Positions 34,959 through 46,044 of a stretch of 64,000 bases of DNA are shown in pieces (positions within the stretch are counted from its first letter, which is position 1; each line of letters starts with the position of its first letter). Source of the DNA: Actinernus sp. WN-2022 (lineage: Eukaryota; Cnidaria; Anthozoa; Actiniaria; Actinernidae); the NCBI GenBank assembly GCA_030867875.1, contig JAOWCC010001589.1, positions 145,425,745 to 145,489,744 of the forward strand. The letters are read 5' to 3'. The notes beneath the pieces were generated by a model. The model was not told the DNA's origin. It was given only the letters and a program-made list of their open reading frames with translations, and did no database searches. The translations under genes and the position numbers were made by a program.

Positions 34959-35938
34959 TTTATTTTTACCCAGCTAAATCTACTAGGTTGTGTTGTTGCT
35001 TTAAGGCCTCGGCTTGTGTCAGAATCACCTCTGTTGGTTGTGGGGTAAAAATATGTAGGTATCCAATGGGTATGTGTGTCTACATGTATCTGTTTATGCT
35101 ATTGCTGTGATGAAGTTCAGGGCTTGGTTGTTTGAATTAAGGGTAGTGTTATGGCTACATTTAGGGTACTGTTAAATCTGTAAGCATAATAATCTGTACA
35201 CGTTGAAGCTTGGGTTAGCAATATAACCCCATGGTAGAGCTTATCCTTGCTTCAAACAACTTGGTCCATGCAGGAGGTTGCACAAGCTAGTGAGAGATAC
35301 TGCAAGTGGGTTGATTCATTGATGTGGCATGTAGATAAGAGCCAGCAGCTGGGCAAACTGCCAAGTTCTGTCAGTTATGCAATTAACCCAATTAACTCAC
35401 TCTGGGAAACTATTCAAAATTAGCCATCAACTTCAAATCTTACTTACAACCCTTAGCATGAAAGTCTTAAAGTGCCACTACGACGAAAATGTACCATTTC
35501 GATTTGCCACTTTTTCAGTGTCAATAGGTCAATTAGGTAAAAACATTTCACAAATGGGCATGTTAAACTACAAAATTTTAGGAGAGTTTACCGGTAAAAT
35601 CCTGTCCGCCATTACTGGAAGCCATTCTCAGTATTCAGCGGAAGTGATGTCATACACTTAACACGACAACCTCGTGGCGCAAAATAGCGTGCATAAAAAA
35701 GTAGCCAACCTTGCATAGATAAATATAACTTTCTTCTTATGTACGTGAAGACGTTTTTAGTAGAAATATGCCTCCAGGCAGTGTGTTCTGCAGGCGAGCG
35801 TTAAGTGTATGACATCACTTCCACTGAATAAACCTTTGTTTAAAGCTGAACAAAGGGAACAGCCTCCAGTAATAGACGCCTTTCATAAGTTTTACTTCCG
35901 GTCACGAAGACGAGGCTCCAGGTGGTTTGAAATCCAAG

Positions 35939-36151
35939 ATGGCGGACAACTGCTCAGGCTCGCTTGAAAGTACCTCCGAAAAGGACTCGAAAAGTGTGTT
36001 ATTTAGTAGATCGTACCTGAATTTGGCTTCAGAATCACTGTATTTATGTTCATGTATAGTCTACCGTATATTAACTGATGATTTGCATGAAAAACGTCCA
36101 CGTTTTGGGCAAAATACCGAAAGAGCGCGGACGAAACTTTTAAACTATTAA
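35939..36151 (+). CDS. Possible first exon, arm 1 (MADNC start)
   Basis: The sequence around the ATG reads CCAAGATGGCGGAC, a YY1-type initiator/start-codon context. A CCGGAAGT-type ETS word (inverse, ACTTCCGG) lies 40 bp upstream. Both are typical of TATA-less housekeeping promoters. The peptide starts MADNCSGSLESTSEKDSKSV and runs to 36151; no domain recognised. A near copy in inverse orientation starts at 39472. It is likely a promoter and exon captured in, or belonging to, the transposon. Confidence 0.3.
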   Translation: MADNCSGSLESTSEKDSKSVLFSRSYLNLASESLYLCSCIVYRILTDDLHEKRPRFGQNTERARTKLLNY

Positions 36152-36207
36152 CTTTTGTTGAAAATCTCCACAGATCAGTATCACAAAAAGCACACGCCGT
36201 ATTAAAT

Positions 36208-36746
36208 CAAGGGCACCCAACGAAGTTTTCGGTTAAAAAGCTGTTCGGGAGAGTAAGTTGGCCTAAAACTTTCGGATTCGAAAAAAATGTTCCTAGAAAA
36301 TTGTTTTCTGAAATACTGGCTAGAAAATTTGTTTTCAATACCTAGAAAATTATAGAAGAAAAGGGAGACTAAAAGGTTTCCCCTAAAATATTCGTACGTC
36401 CCAATTCGTCTGATCAATAGAGTCAGAACAACACATTTTGATTCCCTAAGAATTGCCTAAAGGAAAAAAGAATCCCTAAAAAATTCGTACCTCCACAAAA
36501 CTTTGCAACATGAAGTTACTTGGGCTAGAAAATTCTTGTTTCTGTTCTAGACTACTAACAAATTCGTAGGCCGGGAATATTTTGCCATAGTATTTTCGGT
36601 TGACGCGATTTCCACCTAGAAAATCCGAACAGCTAATAGCTTTCTAGAATACGTCAACAGACATAGTAGGTGCCTTAAAATGGCTAAATGAGCTGCAGAC
36701 AACTGGTTTCAAACGAATTTCAAAAAGTACTCGTTGGGTGCCCTTG
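36208..36746. mobile_element. MITE with 6-bp duplication TTAAAT
   Basis: Ends CAAGGGCACCCAACGA and the exact inverse are flanked directly by TTAAAT at 36202-36207 and 36747-36752. The interior carries many CTAGAAAAT words. The CA start resembles hAT elements, but those make 8-bp duplications; superfamily left open. 539 bp, non-coding. Confidence 0.75.
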
Positions 36747-36752
36747 TTAAAT

Positions 36753-39164
36753 ACTGCATTGCCGTGTACACTATGTACTGGAATAACTCTTGAGATGTGA
36801 TTTGTAGTGTAAGCCGACCCAAAACTGAGAAAGTGTATGGCTGATACGGTTGCTTGAATTATGGTTGTTCAGTTAACGTATAACTTTGAGGGAAGTGGGG
36901 TTTTTTTGGTGTTACAGATCATCACATATGTAACACAAAGAAAACTATTGTCTTCTAAAGCAAAACAATACCCTGAAATACAAAGAACCCTATCCCCAGA
37001 AACATGAATCAAACAATGAATCTGCTTCACCAAGAAGCACCCAGAAAAGTAATTGAAGTATGCGGGCATCAGGCGTCGTATTAGGCACAGGCATTCCAGG
37101 AAAAATATGTTCCCTTGGTGTCAATGTACCTAGAGAAGAGAAATCTTCAAGCATAATTCTGGCTCTTGGAAACAATGATAGCTACAGCTACCAGAATGAA
37201 GAAAAGACTGTTGATCATATATATTCAATCAATGGGCATCAGTCAAACGATGAAAATACAAATTCAACCGACCGCTATTGAAAAACCTGCTCGTTTTTCT
37301 TCTTCAAGGAAATAAAAAAATATATTAGTTTCTACACAGGATTCTCATCTTCTAAAATATTTCAGGTCTAGTATGATTTTTATAATGTTTGAGGGAAGGG
37401 AGAAATATCATTTACTGAAATAAATGTTTAATTGAGGCTAGCAGTAATATGGGAAGGGAATACCACTTATAAACAGTGGCAAAACAAGCAATTCAGGTCA
37501 ATAAAAATATGAAAACATTAAGTACTAAATAAATTGTAACAAACATATTAAAACTATTAATTGGTAAAATAGGTGTTAACTAAGTGGTGGTTGCATGAAG
37601 GTGATATTAAAATTAGTCCACATGAAATTGGGGGAATCATAAGATGAGTGATAATGTGTGTATGGATAGCAGGGTTTTAGCCCAGAAGGTTTGGGGTAAG
37701 GTGAAGCAAAATCAGAAATGAGAAAAACACTAAAAAAAGGAAAATTATGAGTAATGAGAGCTGCTAAATAAACAATAACTGATATAACAATGTGGTGGCC
37801 TGATGATATGAGAGTGAAGGGAGTGGGGGAAGTTGCTTGGGGAAAGGAGGGCATTCAGGCACCCCTGCCCCATCTCCCCTTATTTGACTGGCTAAAACCC
37901 TAGATATGGTGAAACAGGCTAGCAGGAGAAAATGCCGTTTTGCCGTTTTAGGGGAAAAGGTTGACAAGTGGCATTTTTGAAAATACCAGCCTTATATTTT
38001 GGCTACTTTTGAATAAAGAAATTGAAGAAAAATGCAGACTTTTTCGACAAAAACTAAAGAATTTGGGTCTTTCTTCAGGGAGCACATAAATTTATGCTTT
38101 CCTTTGCCGTCTGGGAATCCATAAATTTATGCTTTTCTTCATCAGTGTGGGAATCCATAAATTTATGCCTTCCTCGGTAATAGGTAAATTTCAATAATCA
38201 TTTAATTTGTTACAATTTTCAACTTTTTAACTGAAAACATACTTTAAAAAAATATCAAACTAGTAAGAATAAAGGGAACCAACTTGAAGAATATTGTGAT
38301 CTGGAAGGACTTTTTGGTAAATGGCAAAATGGCACTTTTACCTGCTAGGCTGTTTGAGCTAATATACCACACAGAGCATGTAGGGATAGGGGAATAGGAA
38401 CCACTACTAATTACGATCGGTTTGTGCTAAGCTTTTCATTATATATAATTATCAAATTATCAATAATTGCAAAAAAGAATATTCTGTACAAAATGGTAGT
38501 GTTAGAAATTTGAATTCCATTCAAAAAGCCCAAGCAGTGTCCAAAAGCCTCTGCTAGATATATTCTAACTACAAATAAACTTATTTTATTGGTATATGAA
38601 TAATAAAATCAATACTGTATGCTGTTACACAATAATGTAAGTGATACAAAGTCAGGGAATATACATTGAAGGGTAGGGTATGAATTGTATACAATGTGAA
38701 AAAAGGGTATGAAAAAATAGAATTTACCATATAATGGGTTGGGATAGGGGAAGGAAAACGTGCTATCATTCTTTATTAATGTAAAAGTTCTGTACAAAAT
38801 TTAAGTGAAAACGGCTTTGGGGAACTACGAACGGATAAACCATATTCTAACTGGAACTATGTCTGGATGGTTATCCAGTATAATGGCTGCTGTTTCGGTA
38901 TACTCGTTGCCTGCATCTTATCAGTTGACTCCAGCTTTTTCCAATGTTTGTTTTCTGTTAGGTGAACAGTAGTTACATTTCCCATCGATAGCACTTCACT
39001 TGCTGTATAAATAGCAAAAGAGATTAGATATCATGACATGAGCTTATTAAACAGCCTATCAGAAATAAACTAAAATTTGCTTTGCACCTCATAAATCACT
39101 TTGCCTCAATTTTAGACCACAATACTAATTTACTTTAGGCAGAAGATATTTCCGACTCCTTTAA
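36753..39164. other. Element interior, nothing recognised
   Basis: Open frame 37060-37281 has no recognised domain. Three tandem units containing ATAAATTTATGC lie at 38089-38180. No transposase motif was seen. Confidence 0.35.
38089..38180. repeat. Minisatellite, about 45-bp unit, 3 copies
   Basis: Units with CATAAATTTATGCTTTCC followed by GTCTGGGAATC. Confidence 0.7.
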
Positions 39165-39271
39165 GTTAGCTTAGATATCTTCGACGGAAAGATGCCCCTG
39201 AAATAATTAATATCGTCCTCTGTAAGCTGCAAACATTTTTTAGATTTGCAACCAGAGTGTCGGGTGTACAT

Positions 39272-39472
39272 TGTTCGGAAATGACGGATGACTTGATCAA
39301 GTAGAAAAGTACTTTTTTGTGCGCTAAACAATATGCTAAAATAATGCAGACTACACATGGACATAAATACAGTGATTGTAAAACCAAACACAGGTATGAT
39401 TTACTGAATAACATACTTTTGGGAGTATTTTCGGAGGTACTTTCTAGCTGAGACTGTGCAGTTGTCCGCCAT
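39272..39472 (-). CDS. Possible first exon, arm 2 (inverse of arm 1)
   Basis: Minus-strand ATG at 39472 with the same CCAAGATGGCGGAC context and upstream ETS-type word as arm 1. It starts MADNCTVSARKYLRKYSQ and then diverges by small indels. Unknown function. Confidence 0.25.
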
Positions 39473-39688
39473 CTTGGATTTCAAACCACCTGGAGCCTCG
39501 TTTTCGTAACCGGAAGTAAAACTTATGAAAGGCGTGTATTGTGGATGTTTAGATTCAATATTTGGAGATAAAAAAATAAGACTTCCTGTTGTTGTATTGA
39601 AAAACAATTTGAACTGGTAATTATCAACTCTACTTTATGAATATGCAAAACATTGATATGTCAAAATTTGATCATAGGGGCACTTTAA

Positions 39689-40899
39689 AGGAAACACGAA
39701 CTGTTGGAACAAATTTCATATCAAAATTAATGTATAATTAATCCATGTTTTAATTAATCCATGTTTTAATTAATGTGCCTAAAAGTTTCACTTCCAGGTC
39801 TATTGCTAGTTTCCTCTTTGTTACTAGGGAGTTTAAGAAACCACGACTGCAACGTTTAAGACAACGGCATACAACAATAGCCTTAATTACAAAATACAAT
39901 AACTACACGTGAAAATACAGACAGTTGTCTACTTTCAACCGTTGTCTGCAAAAACACAACGTGAAAACCATATGTTTTACATTCCATAGAGAACGTTAAC
40001 GCCAAAAGGTCTTTCGTTCTGCATGAAGGGAACTTTATGCTTATCATATTTTTAGAAAATTTGGATGTGAAAAATTAATTAAAGGCCTATAAAATAAAAA
40101 GGAAAAAAGAAATTTCTGGAGAAAACACTTTTCTGTGTCCCGTTGTCACTGGCGTCGCCGTCCTGGTTTCTTAAAGTCCCTATTGTCGTACATGTACACT
40201 TCAGTTTATATGTACTATACAGTTACCAGAGGTTTTCCCTTCTCTCCTAATACATTGTTGTCTTACATCAATGTGACCTGGTGCTCCTTGCAACCTATCA
40301 GATCAAAATGTTGCATAAATCACATACATTTGTAATGGCTGCCATGGCCATTTCTCCCACGCATCTTTCTGCTGTTTTGAAACAGGGTAGCTAACATGAG
40401 TGTTTGTATTCTGTGCCATTATTTTATACAATTGAAGAATTTTGTTAGTGTATTGTCAAGGTTTTCAGCCTCGTACAGCTAAAAAAAAATAGGATAAATA
40501 AAGCCCATGCTTTTTACAGTGTATCCTTATTAGGTTCTTGAAATTCTTAAAGCTGAATTTGTGGAAATCTCTATTTTTCCCAAAAAATCAGAGCAATGCA
40601 AAAACAGTAATATTGTATTTAAATGTTCTGAATTTTCACATGAAACTAATTTGGGATATAAAAAAGTAGTAAATCATTGGTAAATTTACATGTACAATGT
40701 ACATGTACATTGTAGGTTCCAGATGAACAGTACATTCTTGCCATGAGTAACACCAATCTTCATACTGTGTTTAATGTTAAGTTGATGATTCAATTACATT
40801 TACTTTTCAGAAAGTGAGTTTGGTACAAGTGGTGTGCAGGATACCAAAATTATCATTTTGCAAGATTAGGTATGTGACCTACATGTACATATAAGTCAA
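39689..40899. other. Intergenic, nothing recognised
   Basis: A dense palindromic ACATGTACAATGTACATGT patch lies near 40688. No gene supported. Confidence 0.35.
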
Positions 40900-40959
40900 A
40901 GAGCTGTGTTTTTAGTTTTTGTTATGACTTTGTTTAATTCATGTTCCCATAATGTTTTA

Positions 40960-41160
40960 GCTAAGTCTGTTTGTGGCTCTTTTGGGTTGTTTTTCACTTA
41001 TTCCGATTGGGCTGCCTGTGGCACATGGTCAAAATGGGATGAGGAGAAAAGGAAAGGGGAGAGTTCGTCGGAATACTTAAACATAAGCCTCTGGCTTGGG
41101 AGACCTGGTAACGGCTTCCTGTATCTTCGACGTAAAATAAACAATTTTTATTATTATTAG
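40960..41160 (+). repeat. LINE-type 3' UTR and tail
   Basis: CTTGGGAGACCTGGTAACGG, then CTTCCTGTATCTTCGACG, then AAATAAACAATTTT and four ATT units. This matches the general layout of L2/CR1 3' ends, which end in a polyadenylation-like signal and short ATT repeats. Confidence 0.4.
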
Positions 41161-41186
41161 AGAAGGGAAGTAGAGCCTGCATGGAA

Positions 41187-41614
41187 GGTAGTATCGTCGT
41201 GTACCGTTTAACCAACTGCGTCATAAAATTCCCTTTGTTACCCACGTTCACCATGAATAATTTGAGAATCAGAAATTTTATACGAACATCCGAATCGACA
41301 CTTAGAAATTTTAGAATGATTATACGTTATCCTCACTATAAAAAAAATTACCGCCTAAACCGGGATTTGAACTCGGGTCAGTTAAGAATCAATGCAATGG
41401 CTTACCCACCACCAACCCAAACCCTAACCATTAGACCACAAGAGAATTTGCTGATTGCTGTCGTGTTTTTTTACCAGATTTATATCAACTTCATTAGCAT
41501 GTTCATAAAATATTCTATAATAGTATAATATATACTATAATAGCGGTACGACAACCCTCCGAGCGCGCAAGGTGTGATTCCCCACAGATCTCAATGGTAC
41601 ACGACGATACTACC
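41187..41614. mobile_element. 428-bp element, 8-bp duplication, internal tRNA-like part
   Basis: Ends GGTAGTATCGTCGTGTACC and the exact inverse. GCATGGAA flanks both sides (41179-41186 and 41615-41622), an exact 8-bp duplication as made by hAT-type transposases. Inside, on the minus strand, a box-A-like TGGTCTAATGGTTAGGG and a box-B-like GAGTTCAAATCCCGG are separated by about 65 bp with GGGTTTGGGTTGG-like sequence. Next comes an AT palindrome and GAGCGCGC. It combines a DNA-transposon frame with a Pol III-like promoter. Confidence 0.75.
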
Positions 41615-41622
41615 GCATGGAA

Positions 41623-42149
41623 GGCATTCAATTAAGACTTGCACAGGTGGTGAAATGAAAGGTCATGATGCATCAGTGACACATCAACTGTTAGACAATC
41701 AACCAATAGTGGTAATGTTAAATGTAAATATACAGGACTGATCAAAATTTTGGGCTAATTTTTTGCACCATCAATATCGTAAGAACACTTTTACATCTAC
41801 TGAGCAAAATAAAGAGTAGAAAGAAAAGTCTTGAGGCCAAACAATTGCACTGCAAACTATTTTTGGTACCTGTGTAAGTCCTGCTTGAATTTAAAGTATG
41901 GTACAAGTATATAATTCTAGCCATCCTTTGACAGAAAATTTATTTAAAGCATTGAAATTGTACTGTCTTTTGTAATCCTTGTTGAAACTTTATAATTTGT
42001 ATGAGCTGTTTCTAAATGTATGCAACTTGCTGCCAACAACAACATTAAGCTTTATTTGTACATTGAAAAAATTATAGATTACAAATATCATAGAGATAAC
42101 ATATTTTTGAACTCGTGGTGGCTGATGAGTTTAATAAATGTTGATGTGA
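41623..42149. other. Intergenic, nothing recognised
   Basis: AT-rich; minus-strand open frame 41742-41924 is not recognised. Confidence 0.35.
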
Positions 42150-42590
42150 AAATATGTGGTAAAGGCTGATTTCGAAAAGGCTTTTGACTCTTGACAAACT
42201 TTTGTATTTGCAGTTTTAAAGCATTTATCAATTGGATTTATCAATTGGATTAAGATGCTACAAAGGATAGCTTTTCTAGTGTAATGAATAATGGGATAGC
42301 CACAAATTACTTTCCTCTGTGTAGAGGAATGAAACAAGGTGATCCGATTTCACCCCATCTTTTTATTCTGGTGAAAGAAATAATGGCAACAATGATTTGG
42401 AACAGTGAGGATATTGAAGGAATCAGGTTTGCACAAAAGCACAGGAAAATAGTATCATTTGCCAATGACACTACTTTCATTTTAAAAGATATGAAATCTT
42501 TAAATAAGGTAATAGATCAGTTGGATCGGTTTAGTGCTTTCTCATAACTTAAAATCAATTTAACAAAATCACAGGCAGGTGTACAATACA
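42150..42590 (+). pseudogene. L1/Tx1-like LINE reverse transcriptase fragment
   Basis: Near 42156 the sequence encodes ADFEKAFDS, the first RT catalytic block. After small indels it reads SVMNNGIATNYFPLCRGMKQ and GDPISPHLFILVKEI (block 4), then FANDTTFIL, where FADD is expected. The loss of the second Asp (ADD to AND) would itself kill catalysis. FSAFS-stop-LKINLTKSQA follows, the normal next block with one stop. L1-like by the GVRQGDPLSPxLF and LKINxxKS patterns. Truncated at both ends. Confidence 0.7.
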
Positions 42591-43672
42591 ATACATTAAC
42601 TTTTATTTAAACACAATAAAAGATTAAAGCATTACCGCTTGTGGGGGCGTACATGTATAATAATATAATTAACTATATACAAATGTCACATAAAAATGCT
42701 AACTATATATAATATTGTTAAAACTAACTACAGTACAGGCCGCAAGAAGTTTGACCCGCAAGAACTTCTTAAACGCAAGAAGTTAGAACCGCAAGAACTT
42801 CAATCGCAAGAAGTTCAACTTAATTCAAACGGGTTGAAACTCTCTTACTAATTAACGTAAAGTCGTCCCTTCGACTGGAAAGAAACAATTATGTTACATT
42901 TTGTAGACTGAAGTTCTGCGGGAAACATTAAATTAAAGTACTAAAGAAATATATTAGGACAACAAACACAAACTATGCAGCAAATGTATCACATTTTGGA
43001 AGTGAAATTTCACGTCTTACATTGGAATTCAAGTGCAACTTTTCGCTAATACTGCTGTTGAATAATAGCTAGGTTGATTATACGACAAATGGCCCTAATA
43101 AGAGTTGTGTTCTTTATTGAATCCCACCGCCACCCATGTGTTCAGCTGACTATTAAATAAGACAAACACTTCAGAAATATTAAAAGTAAAAACTCCGAGA
43201 CAGCAGCCCAAAACATTTTCGCCTTTCACACTTTATAATATTTATCACCACCGTTTGTGTATATCTGCGAAGGCACTTACCTCCTTGCTGCTTCACAGCT
43301 CACTTATAACGCATCCTCCCATATACATGTATTCTGATAACCTTACTGAAAATCGTTACTTAAAAATGTAATATGGAAGCCTGAGCTTTTGTCACAAAAT
43401 AATAAACAACGGCCGCTCAATCGCTTCAGTTCCCGTTATAAATACCGGTGTTGCGAGGCCAGCTTTATACATGTAGTTTGCCGTGCAAAGCATAACACCA
43501 AATAAACTTTACCGTCTGTAGTTTCACATTTATGGCACATCCCTGTGTTGCTCAAGGTTTCGGCTCAAATCATTGCATATGTTTGCGGTCCTAATATAAG
43601 GCAAAATTTCGAAATTAACCTCAAGTTCTTGGCATCTGAATTTCTCCACATGCAATCAGTCAGGTGTGAAGG

Positions 43673-45211
43673 TAGCCTGATTATCAGACTGTCGATGTCG
43701 TCCGCTCACTTCCTCCCACCTCCCAGTCTGATGGACTTCGACATAAACCGTGTTCCTGACGTCATTTAACTTCGACCAATCAGAGCGAAGGTTTTATTTT
43801 TAGAGAACTGAGGTATGCGTGGAATGTCCAGTGAAGCCTGCATGAAGGACAAGCCAAATCGCGGACGATACAAACGGACTTGATATGGCTTTGGAGAAAG
43901 CGTGCGAAACTTTCGACATTTATGAATTATTTCCCGAACAGCGAAAAGCAATTTACCCCTCGTTTCCCGGAAGGACCTTTGCTACCACAGCTGCATCTAT
44001 AAGGCGACGACCAGGTCGAGAATCGAGAGAGGAGAAATTACGTAGCTACATGTAGCTTCTACAACTTCTACAGATCGCCAGAATCACGGCTCTTTCATGC
44101 ACTGCAGAATATGTTCTACAGCTTCAAACTTATAGAAACAGAACGTGGAGAAACATGTTGTCCTCAGACGTGTACTGGGAAAATCTGATAAGAAACGCTA
44201 TCGATATCGCGATGTTTATGAATCTACTAGCTACGGGCTTTGGAAAATCATTAATCACCGCTTTGTATTAAAATGTGATGTCTCCTAGAATGTTGGCATT
44301 TAGAAGACCAAATATTTCATGAAATGTAATGAGTTTTTTACAGCAGTGAACACACATACTGAGTATGTCATGGTAATAGTTTCACGACATTTGGGCAATT
44401 ATTTATGTTTGCAGAATTTTTAACACACTTTATTTTGACAATTTTGCTGACCTAAAAGCTGAAATATCTTCGCTTTTTCGCCTTAAGAAGACTAAATCTT
44501 TCATGGAATGGCATGAATTTTTTACAGGAGTGAACACATATAGTGAATATGTCATGGTAAAAGTTGGATTACATTTGCCTAAATATTTATGTTATCAGAA
44601 TTTTGAACAATCTTGATTTTGACAATTGTAAAGTACAACAAATCAGTGTTGTGACCATGCGCTTGAAATACTGTACGAAAAATCCTATTTAAAAAGTTCC
44701 TGCTGCCCAAAAATCCATAGCAGCTCAAACAGGATATGGTTAGGGTTAGTTCTGAGAAATCGACGTAAGTTTGAAGCTGTAAAACATAAGAATTCTGCAG
44801 TGCAGGAAAGCGTGATTCTAGCGAGCTGTACTAGAAGGCTATGCGTAATTTCTACTTTCTCGAATCTCTACCTGGTCGTCGCCTATAGATGTAGCTGTGA
44901 TGGCCAAGGTCCTTCCGGGAAACGAGGGGTAAATTCTTTTCGCTGTTCGGGAAATAATTCATAAATGTCGAAAGTTTCGCACGCTTTCTCCAAAGCCATA
45001 TCAAGTCCGTTTGTATCGTCCGCGATTTGGCTTGTCCTTCATGCAGGCTTCACTGGACATTCCACGCATACCTCAGTTCTCTAAAAATAAAACCTTCGCT
45101 CTGATTGGTCGAAGTTAAATGACGTCAGGAACACGGTTTATGTCGAAGTCCATCAGACTGGGAGGTGGGAGGAAGTGAGCGGACGACATCGACAGTCTGA
45201 TAATCAGGCTA
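43673..45211. mobile_element. MULE-like foldback element, 9-bp duplication
   Basis: Starts TAGCCTGATTATCAGACTGT and ends with the inverse. Arms of about 440 bp each pair closely. GTGTGAAGG flanks both sides exactly (43664-43672, 45212-45220). Long inverted arms and 9-bp duplications are the mark of Mutator-like elements. The middle contains two diverged tandem units of about 165 bp (44280-44445, 44470-44635). It carries helicase-like coding pieces. Confidence 0.8.
43885..44271 (+). pseudogene. Captured RecQ-like helicase fragments
   Basis: An ATG at 43885 opens MALEKACETFDIYELFPEQR followed by KAI, which resembles the start of RecQ/DEAD-type helicases just before the Walker A region. About 240 bp later, 44200-44271 reads DIAMFMNLLATGFGKSLITA. 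This fits the helicase Walker A motif (ATGFGKS, consensus AxxGxGKS) and ends at TAA. The intervening stretch is unrelated or decayed and has stops. The first fragment lies in the element arm, so an inverse copy exists near 44960-45000. Probably a host gene piece picked up by the element, as in Pack-MULEs. Confidence 0.55.
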
Positions 45212-45220
45212 GTGTGAAGG

Positions 45221-46040
45221 TGTCAGTGTGAGTTTTGATCGCTGCACTTTCTGAAGCCAAGTTGGCAATGAAACCGTGTAAAACTATGCTCTTAGTCTTA
45301 CCAGAAAACTTCTACTGGGAAAGTGGAATCCTTTTGAACTAAATGTGCTTTAATTCATTGAATAGTGAGTGACTGTCTTCCCAAAACTTTAAAGGTCAAA
45401 AAGAAGTGGTAATTTGCATATTGGGATTGACTCAACAATAATCGCTAAACGTGCAAATCATAGAAGTTGGATCGAACTGCAAAACCATGAAAACCTGGCA
45501 AAACGAAAGAAACAATTAATAAACACTACCATAAACGAAAGCAAATTGTTAAAAACATCTCTGTCTTTGAAAATAAGTTTTTCAAAAATATTACCGAAAG
45601 TCTTTCTTAATAAATTTGCCACGACACACTTGTAAACAAACCACGATCTAGTGTGCATTGTTCTCGTGTTTCGAAGTTTCGGACTTGAAACTTTTTGTAT
45701 TGTTTAACTTTGTGCGTGTTCTTGCAGATGAGCCACAAAAAGCGGATTATCCATTCTTTAATTCTTGCGCGTTCTTGTGGCTGAGCCGCAAAAAGTGGGC
45801 TATCAACTTCTTAAACTTCTTGTGTGTTCTTGCGGTTGAGCCGCAAAAAGCGGGTTATCAACTTCTTGCGGGTTCTTGCGGGACTTGTTGCGGGACTTGT
45901 TGCGGGTGCATTATTTTTTAGCTGCACTGTACATTGTATTTAAAATTAACACTGATATACATGTAGAAGTCAAAGTCAAATAAATATTGTGCTGTGTCCA
46001 TATCATTGATATTAAGCATCTATATTTAAAATTAATAATT
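45221..46040. other. Non-coding, partly CCGCAAGAA-type repeats
   Basis: Plus-strand open frame 45414-45635 and the repeat cluster 45720-45910 are present; no domain recognised. Confidence 0.35.
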
Positions 46041-46044
46041 CAGT

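Larger units (their letters stand above)
35471..39684. mobile_element. Kolobok-like element or pair of elements, 4.2 kb
   Basis: Left end AGTGCCACTACGACG after TTAA (35467-35470) and right end GGGGCACT before TTAA (39685-39688). The inverted match covers only the first bases, so the two ends may belong to different members of the family rather than one element. Inside are inverted arms at 35877-36100 and 39165-39537, a small palindrome at 35622-35830 and a nested element at 36208-36746. Confidence 0.45.
42731..45925. repeat. Region bounded by CCGCAAGAA repeat clusters
   Basis: 42740-42815 contains at least five CGCAAGAA(G/C)TT units, and 45720-45910 contains many units in the inverse sense (TTCTTGCGG, GAGCCGCAAAAAG). 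The outermost bases TACAGTACAG and the inverse TGCACTGTA form a short inverted pair. This looks like a DNA transposon with subterminal repeats, as in CACTA-type elements, holding a MULE inside, but no target duplication was found. Confidence 0.35.
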
